From assembly GCA_029881855.1 (NCBI GenBank), contig JAOULU010000137.1:1-5123 (forward strand): a DNA stretch of 5,123 bases, read 5' to 3'. Source of the DNA: Nitrosomonas sp. GTDB lineage: Bacteria > Pseudomonadota > Gammaproteobacteria > Burkholderiales > Nitrosomonadaceae. Positions 1 through 5,123 of the stretch are shown in pieces. The notes under the pieces were generated by a model. The model made no database searches and was not told the origin of the DNA. It worked only from the letters and a program-made list of their open reading frames with translations. Position 1 is the first letter of the stretch. Each line of letters opens with the position of its first letter. Position numbers and translations under genes: made by a program.

Positions 1-307
1 GCGACAAGCCTAGGTAGATACGTTGTGGCAACGGTCCTGAATATATCAGTGGAATACTTGCTGTTTGGGCAAAGAACAATAATATTCTGTTGTAATTTAT
101 TCAGCCCGGAAAATCTCAGCAAAATACATATATCGAGCGTTACAATAGAACAGAGCGATATGATTGGTTAAACCATCATTGTTTTGAATCAATCACAGAA
201 GTGCAAGATTATGTGACTAAATGGCTATGGATTTATAATCATGAAAGGCCAACATGACCATTGGAGGAATAACACTAAAACAAAAATTTGATCAATTAGT
301 TCATTAA
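1..307 (+). pseudogene. Decayed IS3-family transposase orfB, C-terminal part
   Basis: This is the remnant of the DDE integrase-core subunit (OrfB) of an IS3-family insertion sequence, cut by the left window edge. Reading codons from base 3, the conserved blocks are recognisable: CGNGPEYISG (24-53), QPGKSQQNTYIERYNRT (102-152) and WLWIYNHERP (220-251). The catalytic Glu of YIER survives at 135-137. The second catalytic Asp, normally in CDNGPE, is Gly here (GGC, 27-29). There are in-frame stops at 15-17 (TAG) and 93-95 (TAA). One base is missing near 249-253, after HERP, and the conserved tail NMTIGGITLKQK continues in the next frame to a TAA at 305-307. The gene cannot make a working transposase. 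Assignment to IS3 is confident from these motifs. The subgroup (IS3- or IS2-like) is not settled, and the left part of the element lies outside the window. Confidence 0.9.
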
Positions 308-348
308 CCTCTACTTTAAATTACTGTTAAAAATGAGTATATTACCTA
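308..348 (+). mobile_element. Probable degraded right end of the IS3-family element
   Basis: The 40 or so bases after the transposase stop (CTACTTT, then CTGTTAAAAATG, then ATTACC) resemble the short non-coding tail that follows orfB in several IS3-family elements. The terminal bases are not a clean inverted repeat, and the left end is outside the window, so the boundary is approximate. The resemblance is from memory of the family, not from an alignment. Confidence 0.35.
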
Positions 349-416
349 GTCTTATTGCTTATTTAGATCTGAATGAATTGGTGGTAATTTAATGATGCTG
401 TGAATACCTTAATGAT

Positions 417-422
417 AAGGAA
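417..422 (+). promoter_or_regulatory. Ribosome binding site of the response regulator gene
   Basis: AAGGAA lies 5 bases upstream of the ATG at 428 and fixes that start. The 349-416 leader before it is AT-rich. I found no convincing -35/-10 pair or operator in it. Confidence 0.7.
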
Positions 423-427
423 TTGGT

Positions 428-817
428 ATGACCGAAAAGTTGTTACGAATTCTATATGTTGAAGATGAGCCAGATATCCAGATGGTGGCAAAGCTATCCC
501 TAGAGTCTATAGGGGGATTTATCGTTAAGGCGTGTAGTTCAGGTGATGAAGCTATACAAAGTGCAGTGGAATTTGAGCCTCAACTTATTTTATTAGATGT
601 TATGATGCCAGGAATGGATGGTCCAACAACGCTAAAGCGGTTGAGAGAAATTCCTCAAATAGCGACAATACCTGTAATATTTATGACGGCCAAAGTTCAA
701 CCGGAAGAAATTAAACAATATAAAAATTTAGGCGCGATTAATGTTATTGCTAAACCATTTGACCCCATGACATTAACTGCTGAGATCGAAGAGAGCTGGG
801 AGCATTATAATGACTAA
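428..817 (+). CDS. Single-domain response regulator (CheY-like receiver)
   Basis: This 129-residue protein is one receiver domain with no output domain. It should accept a phosphoryl group from a histidine kinase or HPt protein and act through protein contacts in the cytoplasm. All the key residues are present: acidic pair E12/D13 in YVEDE, phospho-acceptor D57 in LLDVMMPGMDG, the switch residue T87 in FMTAK, and K109 followed by cis-Pro P110 in AKPF. The start is supported by AAGGAA 5 bases upstream. The stop overlaps the start of the next gene by 8 bases, so the two are almost certainly co-transcribed and translationally coupled. The downstream protein carries a HPt domain and is the obvious candidate partner, but this is inferred from position. 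No kinase gene lies in the window. The IS remnant immediately upstream means that any promoter sits inside or next to old IS sequence. Confidence 0.93.
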   Translation: MTEKLLRILYVEDEPDIQMVAKLSLESIGGFIVKACSSGDEAIQSAVEFEPQLILLDVMMPGMDGPTTLKRLREIPQIATIPVIFMTAKVQPEEIKQYKNLGAINVIAKPFDPMTLTAEIEESWEHYND

Positions 818-2483
818 TTCAGCAGTTGAATTTGAAGAGAAAATGCGTATTCTCGTAACATCATTTGCGGAAAAATTGCCAGCGAAAATTAATGAAATTG
901 AACTGATGTGGAATCAACTTCAGGTTGAAAGAGATACAGATACATTGGAAGCACTACACCGCCAAGTGCATGGCCTGACAGGTTCTGGTAAAACATTTGG
1001 TTTTCCTGAATTAAGTATTGTTGCGCGTGAATTGGAGCAGTTACTCAAAGGCATGGTGCAAAATAATTCATCTGCGGATGAGCAATTAACAGATCAGATA
1101 CAACAGCGTATATCAGCGTTGAAAATAGCTTCAAAGGAATCCAGAACTGATATTAGTCAAAAAATGATTCAATCGCCTATTGCGGATAATCTAGTTACAG
1201 TTTTTACGAATGATTCCAGACTTATCTTTGTGGTTGATGATGATGAAGAAGCTGCTGAGGAACTTGTTCTGCAGCTTAGTTATTATGGTTATGAGGTTGA
1301 GGCTTTTAATCAGTTAGATACGTTCCGCGCTGCTATCAATAAGATGCCTAATGCAATCGTTCTGATTGGTGTTGAGTTTCATGAAGATAAGTTGGCTGGC
1401 ATTAAGGTAATGAGAGAAATTCAAAAAGACCGAGAACATCCCGTACAAGTTATTTTTATTTCGGCATATGACAATTTGAACTATCGTTTGGGTGCAGTGC
1501 GGGTGGGTGGTTCTGCCTATTTTACCAAGCCAATTAACTCTTCCGAATTAATAGATCATCTAGACTCAATCACACTACAGCAGGAGCAGGAATCTTATCG
1601 TGTATTGATTGTGGATGATAGCTCGGCGGTGTTGGGTTATCATGCCGCCGTACTTGAACAGGCCGGTATGACTGTTAAAAAGGTTCTTAAACCGATGGAA
1701 GTCATGGAGACATTGTTAGAGTTTGATCCAGATATTATCTTGATGGATATTTATATGCCAGAATGTAGTGGTATAGAATTGGCAAAAGTAATTCGTCAAT
1801 TGAATAATTTTGTAAGCATTCCTATTGTATACCTCTCCTCTGAGAATGATTTTAATACCCAGCTTGAGGCCATGAGCTTGGGTGGCGACGATTTCCTGGT
1901 TAAACCCATAGATCCGCACCAGCTAGTGTCAGCAGTTACGATGCGTGTGCGTCGTACACGTTTGTTACGCTCCTTTATGGTGCGTGACGGTTTGACGAGC
2001 TTATTTAATCATACCTCTATCAAAGAGCAATTAGGGCGAGAAGTGGTCCGTTCAGCAAGATTAAATACACCACTATCATTTGCTATGATTGATATTGATT
2101 TTTTTAAGAAAGTTAATGATACCTATGGGCATTCTGCGGGTGATCGGGTTATTAAAAGCATGTCGCGATTATTAAAACAACGCCTACGAGGGACAGATAT
2201 TATTGGACGATATGGTGGCGAGGAATTTGCTGTTATTTTGATGGATACAGATGCTCCCTCGGCTGCAAAAGTAATAGATGAAATACGCCATGTATTTTCA
2301 AGGTTGTTACACTTAAGTGAAAATGAGGAATTTTCGGTTACTTTTAGCTGTGGTATTGCCGATCTTTCTCATTTCCCGGATGAGAAAAGTATCAGTGAGG
2401 CGGCGGATAAAGCACTTTATCAGGCTAAGAAGAAAGGCCGTAATCAAGTTGTCATTAATTCAGATTCTGGAGGAGAGGATTGA
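810..2483 (+). CDS. HPt-REC-REC-GGDEF diguanylate cyclase
   Basis: This 557-residue cytoplasmic protein is predicted to make cyclic di-GMP from two GTP under phosphorelay control. Domains in order: HPt (about 5-105; phospho-accepting H54 in the block HGLTGSG), a first receiver (about 137-255), a second receiver (about 263-380) and GGDEF (about 390-550). The first receiver keeps D143/D144, S218 and K240, but its acceptor position is Ile (I186, in LIGVEF), so it probably cannot be phosphorylated there. The second is complete: D269/D270, D313 in LMDIYMP, S343/S344 and K365. The cyclase has D428, N436, D445 and GGEEF (469-473), plus the product-inhibition RxxD (R460, D463) five residues before it, matching PleD-type spacing. 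No EAL domain or membrane segment is seen. The ATG at 810 has GGGAG 7 bases upstream and overlaps the preceding gene by 8 bases. The layout is PleD-like with an added HPt. The activating kinase is unknown. Confidence 0.93.
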   Translation: MTNSAVEFEEKMRILVTSFAEKLPAKINEIELMWNQLQVERDTDTLEALHRQVHGLTGSGKTFGFPELSIVARELEQLLKGMVQNNSSADEQLTDQIQQRISALKIASKESRTDISQKMIQSPIADNLVTVFTNDSRLIFVVDDDEEAAEELVLQLSYYGYEVEAFNQLDTFRAAINKMPNAIVLIGVEFHEDKLAGIKVMREIQKDREHPVQVIFISAYDNLNYRLGAVRVGGSAYFTKPINSSELIDHLDSITLQQEQESYRVLIVDDSSAVLGYHAAVLEQAGMTVKKVLKPMEVMETLLEFDPDIILMDIYMPECSGIELAKVIRQLNNFVSIPIVYLSSENDFNTQLEAMSLGGDDFLVKPIDPHQLVSAVTMRVRRTRLLRSFMVRDGLTSLFNHTSIKEQLGREVVRSARLNTPLSFAMIDIDFFKKVNDTYGHSAGDRVIKSMSRLLKQRLRGTDIIGRYGGEEFAVILMDTDAPSAAKVIDEIRHVFSRLLHLSENEEFSVTFSCGIADLSHFPDEKSISEAADKALYQAKKKGRNQVVINSDSGGED

Positions 2484-2511
2484 TGTTAATGAGTGCAATT
2501 GTGATAGGCGT
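2484..2511. other. Short convergent intergenic gap, no clear terminator
   Basis: These 28 bases separate the stop of the diguanylate cyclase (+) from the stop of the ATP-grasp ligase (-). I see no GC-rich stem followed by a T-run in either direction. Transcripts from the two sides may therefore overlap at their 3' ends, or termination may lie inside the opposing genes or be Rho-dependent. Confidence 0.5.
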
Positions 2512-3516
2512 TTATTTTGTGACTAGATCAGTGGCCCTGGTGCGTAGTTTTCTTGGTGGTAGCATTCTTAATGTTGTTGAAAAGTTTTTTTTGCTGAAAT
2601 CGGCACGTACTTGAGGGTCAGGATCAATACTGCTGAGTGCCTCTATAACAGCAATACGGGGTACTAAGCCAGCACAGTTAGCAACTTGAATCGAGAGTCC
2701 TGGACGTGCATTAAGTTCAATGATCATGGGCCCTTGGTCTCTATCCAACACAATGTCCACCCCCAAATAACCTAATCCAGTCATTTCATAGCAAGCAGCA
2801 GCCAGCGGTAATAATTTATCCCAATGAGGGATAGTAAGTTCCGAAAATATTTTTTTGGTATCTGGATGACGTGAAACCGGATTGCCAAACTGAACAGCGT
2901 GCAAAGCGCTACCTGTGCCAATATCAATGCCTACACCTACAGCACCCTGATGAAGATTGGCTTTACCGTCTGAGGCATGTGTAGTAAGTCTTAGCATTGC
3001 CATGATGGGATACCCCTTCAGCACAATAATACGTAGGTCAGGAATGCCCTCATGGCTATAGTCAGAAAAAATAGGGTCAAGTTGTATGAGTGACTCGATC
3101 ATCACTGTGTCTGGCTTTCCACCCAGGCTATGTAGCCCACTTAAAATATTGGAAACATGCCGTTTGATATCAGATAAGCGAAGTGAGTCACCACTTGGTT
3201 TATAGTAAAAATTATGATCATGTTCGGTAATGACTAGAATTCCTTTTCCACCGCTGCCTGTAACGGGCTTAATAACAAATTGCTTATGAGGCTCGAGTGT
3301 TTCTCTGAGTTTTTTAACATCGTGCTGGAAATGCAAGGTGCCGAGGAGCTTTGGGACAGAAATACCTGCTTTTTGAGCAAGCATCTTTGTTTTTAATTTA
3401 TCATCAACAAGCGGGTATAAATGGCGTGGGTTATATTTGGAGACTAAACCGAAATTTCTTTGGTTCATACCAATAATACCAAAGCTTTTAAGCTTTCTAA
3501 CGCTTGTTAGTAACAT
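2512..3516 (-). CDS. RimK-related ATP-grasp ligase (alpha-L-glutamate ligase-like)
   Basis: This 334-residue predicted cytoplasmic ATP-grasp enzyme belongs to the 'alpha-L-glutamate ligase-like' group related to RimK. Such enzymes activate a carboxylate as acyl phosphate and join it to an amine; the substrates here are unknown. From the chosen start: a family-typical N-terminus with GMNQRN (17-22) and YNPRHLYPLVDDK (28-40), the ATP-binding Lys in FVIKP (K83), the glycine-rich loop GSGGKG (87-92), hinge E141, DLR (160-162), KANLHQGAVG (185-194), and metal-binding residues D254, E267 and N269 in the GVDIV and ELNARPG blocks. I chose the ATG at 3516 because GGAA lies 7 bases upstream and the homologous region begins right after it. 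A TTG at 3579 would add 21 residues that only overlap the neighbour's coding end and has no ribosome site. It overlaps the upstream membrane-protein gene by 20 bases and is the last gene of the - strand operon. Confidence 0.9.
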   Translation of the reverse strand: MLLTSVRKLKSFGIIGMNQRNFGLVSKYNPRHLYPLVDDKLKTKMLAQKAGISVPKLLGTLHFQHDVKKLRETLEPHKQFVIKPVTGSGGKGILVITEHDHNFYYKPSGDSLRLSDIKRHVSNILSGLHSLGGKPDTVMIESLIQLDPIFSDYSHEGIPDLRIIVLKGYPIMAMLRLTTHASDGKANLHQGAVGVGIDIGTGSALHAVQFGNPVSRHPDTKKIFSELTIPHWDKLLPLAAACYEMTGLGYLGVDIVLDRDQGPMIIELNARPGLSIQVANCAGLVPRIAVIEALSSIDPDPQVRADFSKKNFSTTLRMLPPRKLRTRATDLVTK

Positions 3517-5044
3517 TGCGTCGTTCCAGGGAGTGAAAGCGATATAGCTCAGATAACCGGTAACCCGTGTATTGGCCAAGAATTAGGATGAATGCTAAAT
3601 TAACCAGCATTAATTCTGGAAAATTGAAGGTGAGATATTCAACAATCCGATTGGTCATAAACAGATAAGCTATAAGTGCGGTTAGCAAACTGCCTGCACC
3701 CTGGATGAACACTTCTCTTGGGCCATCTTCTTCCCAAAGCACAGACATACGTTCGATTGTCCAAGCTAAAATAATCATTGGGAAGAAAGTCACAGTCATC
3801 GCCTGACTTAGCCCAAGTTTATTGCTGATAATGCTGATACTTGCCATAATGACAATAACCATAATGATCACAGCTGAGATGCGGGCAACAAACAATAGGT
3901 TAAGGCGCGATAGATACGATCGAATGAGCAAGCCTGTGCTCACCACAATCAAAAACATAATAATGCCAGTTATTAGCGTTGTTTGAATCAGTGCCAACGC
4001 AATAAGAATAGGCATGAATGTGCCGGATGTTCTTATGCCGATAATAAGACGCATAATTACAACGATTAGCGCGCCTATCGGTAGTAGCAGAATCATTTTG
4101 AAAGCATTTTGTTGTTCAATGGGCAAACTGTAAATAGAAAAATCGATGAGGCCAGCTTGTTTATTCATACTGCTTCGGACAACAAGGTTTCTCGTGGACT
4201 GCACGTTTCTAATAATAGAAAAAGAGACTTTTGAGTTGGTGCCACCGACAACATCTAATAAGGATTGTCCGCCACGTTGCCACATTAAGAAGTTTTCTGG
4301 CTTTCCACTATTTCCAGTACTCTGGTCAAATAACAACCATTGTTGGCCATCATGGACTTCTACAAAGTTTGTTAAAGATTGTCGCCGTCTTCCGTCTTCT
4401 AAATAAAGTCCACGCACGACGCGTGCACTTATGCCTTCTAATGCTAGCAAGTTAACAATTAAATTTGTTTTATAATCATCGTCGGCATGATCACTGAGTA
4501 GCAATCGTTGATTTTGATTTGGTGAGGTGGAATTTAATGTTTTGATTAATTCGCGGGTAAAGATTTCAGCATTGGCTGATTTGGCGCGAACTTGTTCAAG
4601 TAATGTAACAGCCGCAGTTTTAAATACCTCATCAAACTCAGGTTGTTTTGGCGTAAGCGGTGGGTCTGTAGGTGGTTGATCAGCTATCCAGTCATTCTCG
4701 TAGAGACTCAAACGATAATAGGTTGTTTGTGCGCCTGTGGCGATATTTTTGCTCCATTGTGCGCGGCGTCCTGTAGGCGAAGTTAGTTCACTAAAGCCAT
4801 AATCTGAGGACGCAAAATCTTCCTCCATAAATGTTAGGTTAGTTTCTTTTGGGGGTAGTGTGAAGGAAACAATGACAGGGTTGCCTTGTGCTATGTAATC
4901 AATTTTTGCTTCAATTGTCCAGACGAATTTCTTGTCATCAGGCAATAATGGAAAGCCTAATGCTAAATGTTTATATAAAATGAGGCCTATACCAGTACAT
5001 AGTATCAAAATAACGATGAAATAAAGTCTAAGCCTGGTTTGCAT
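3497..5044 (-). CDS. Inactive transglutaminase fused to seven membrane helices
   Basis: This 515-residue inner-membrane protein belongs to the 'inactive transglutaminase fused to 7 TM helices' group. An N-terminal signal-anchor helix (about 7-27) is followed by a predicted periplasmic domain (about 30-310) and then about seven hydrophobic segments (roughly 315-337, 343-356, 357-376, 384-407, 412-430, 445-465 and 475-492). The transglutaminase-like core is seen in the stretch LLALEGISARVVRGLY (199-214), then FVEVHDGQQWLLFDQSTG (227-244). The catalytic Cys is absent: the only Cys in the whole protein is C16 in the anchor, and DDDY (188-191) occupies the usual Cys position. The His position before FVEV is T225 or N226, while the Asp (D240) remains. 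The domain thus probably binds, rather than cuts or cross-links, a peptide-like ligand. The ATG overlaps the previous stop by one base (TAATG) and lacks a good ribosome site, suggesting coupled translation. It sits between a putative peptidase and a ligase. Its exact role is unknown. Confidence 0.9.
   Translation of the reverse strand: MQTRLRLYFIVILILCTGIGLILYKHLALGFPLLPDDKKFVWTIEAKIDYIAQGNPVIVSFTLPPKETNLTFMEEDFASSDYGFSELTSPTGRRAQWSKNIATGAQTTYYRLSLYENDWIADQPPTDPPLTPKQPEFDEVFKTAAVTLLEQVRAKSANAEIFTRELIKTLNSTSPNQNQRLLLSDHADDDYKTNLIVNLLALEGISARVVRGLYLEDGRRRQSLTNFVEVHDGQQWLLFDQSTGNSGKPENFLMWQRGGQSLLDVVGGTNSKVSFSIIRNVQSTRNLVVRSSMNKQAGLIDFSIYSLPIEQQNAFKMILLLPIGALIVVIMRLIIGIRTSGTFMPILIALALIQTTLITGIIMFLIVVSTGLLIRSYLSRLNLLFVARISAVIIMVIVIMASISIISNKLGLSQAMTVTFFPMIILAWTIERMSVLWEEDGPREVFIQGAGSLLTALIAYLFMTNRIVEYLTFNFPELMLVNLAFILILGQYTGYRLSELYRFHSLERRNVTNKR
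3524..3527 (-). promoter_or_regulatory. Ribosome binding site deciding the ligase start
   Basis: On the minus strand GGAA sits 7 bases before the ATG at 3516-3514, inside the last codons of the upstream gene. This supports the shorter ligase start over the TTG at 3579. It also suggests translation is coupled to the upstream reading frame, which stops 20 bases into the ligase gene. Confidence 0.5.
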
Positions 5045-5123
5045 TATTTACTATTGGGGTCAATTTTTGGGGTAGTATATTCTTTACTCACATCAACGAC
5101 AGCTAAATCTCGTAAGAGGTTTC
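5044..5123 (-). CDS. Retropepsin-like 'ATP-dependent zinc protease' family, C-terminus only
   Basis: The window edge cuts this gene, and only its last 25 codons and stop are visible. The readable tail, NLLRDLAVVDVSKEYTTPK and a few more residues, matches the C-terminal block (LxDxAVVDVSxxYTxPK) that I recall from the DUF785 / putative ATP-dependent zinc protease family, which has a retropepsin-like aspartyl-protease fold. The stop TAA (5046-5044) shares its last A with the ATG of the membrane-protein gene, so the two are in one operon. A member of this family is the expected first partner of the inactive-transglutaminase-7TM and RimK-like genes, which strengthens the call. The catalytic region lies outside the window, so activity cannot be judged. 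Confidence 0.7.
   Translation of the reverse strand, partial: NLLRDLAVVDVSKEYTTPKIDPNSK

Noticed and set aside
378..406. Candidate promoter TTGGTG with 17-base spacing to TGAATA
   Set aside because: The -10 element matches the consensus poorly, and similar AT-rich combinations are common in this leader.
972..995. Walker A (P-loop) pattern GLTGSGKT at residues 55-62 of the cyclase
   Set aside because: It falls exactly on the HPt helix motif around H54 (the HxLxGS block followed by FGF), and no Walker B or NTPase fold is present. The pattern match is coincidental.
1716..1919. 67-codon minus-strand ORF
   Set aside because: It lies wholly opposite the second receiver domain of the cyclase, has no recognisable motifs and no operon context, and reads as a shadow of the real gene.
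2317..2526. 69-codon plus-strand ORF in another frame of the cyclase C-terminus
   Set aside because: It overlaps the conserved end of the GGDEF domain (SCGIA and DKALYQAKKKGRNQ blocks). Its own translation is Arg-rich and unlike any family I know.
3517..3579. TTG start extending the ligase by 21 residues
   Set aside because: The extension only re-reads the end of the upstream gene in another frame, has no ribosome site, and precedes the family-typical N-terminus that starts at the ATG at 3516.
4146..4455. Two overlapping plus-strand ORFs of 86 and 74 codons
   Set aside because: Both are antisense to the periplasmic domain of the inactive transglutaminase protein, where the minus-strand translation is clearly family-like.

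Overview
The window looks like chromosomal DNA from an AT-rich proteobacterium, most likely a gammaproteobacterium. This rests on the gene families present (a RimK-like ligase / inactive-transglutaminase-7TM / retropepsin-like operon, and two-component plus cyclic-di-GMP signalling genes) and on the low-GC codon use. The sequence alone does not identify a genus.

Layout: (1) Positions 1-307 hold the decayed 3' end of an IS3-family transposase (orfB) gene. It has two in-frame stops, a one-base frameshift and a lost catalytic Asp, and is followed by a probable degraded IS right end and a short leader. (2) Positions 428-2483 (+) form a two-gene signalling unit whose reading frames overlap by 8 bases: a stand-alone receiver-domain response regulator, then a HPt-REC-REC-GGDEF diguanylate cyclase. 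(3) Positions 2512-5123 (-) form a convergent, tightly packed operon. Read in its own direction it runs: the tail of a retropepsin-like 'ATP-dependent zinc protease' family protein (cut by the window edge), an inactive transglutaminase fused to seven membrane helices, and a RimK-related ATP-grasp ligase. Only 28 bases separate the two convergent units, and I see no clear terminator hairpin there.

How the genes work together: the + strand pair looks like the output end of a phosphorelay. The cyclase keeps all the catalytic and product-inhibition residues I could check, but its first receiver domain has lost the phospho-accepting Asp. No histidine kinase is in view. The - strand trio is a recurrent but functionally poorly understood arrangement: a cytoplasmic ligase that would form an amide or peptide-like bond using ATP, a membrane protein with a catalytically dead periplasmic domain that could bind a peptide or cell-wall-like substrate, and a putative peptidase. 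It is the best candidate here for an incompletely described system. The substrate cannot be read from the sequence.
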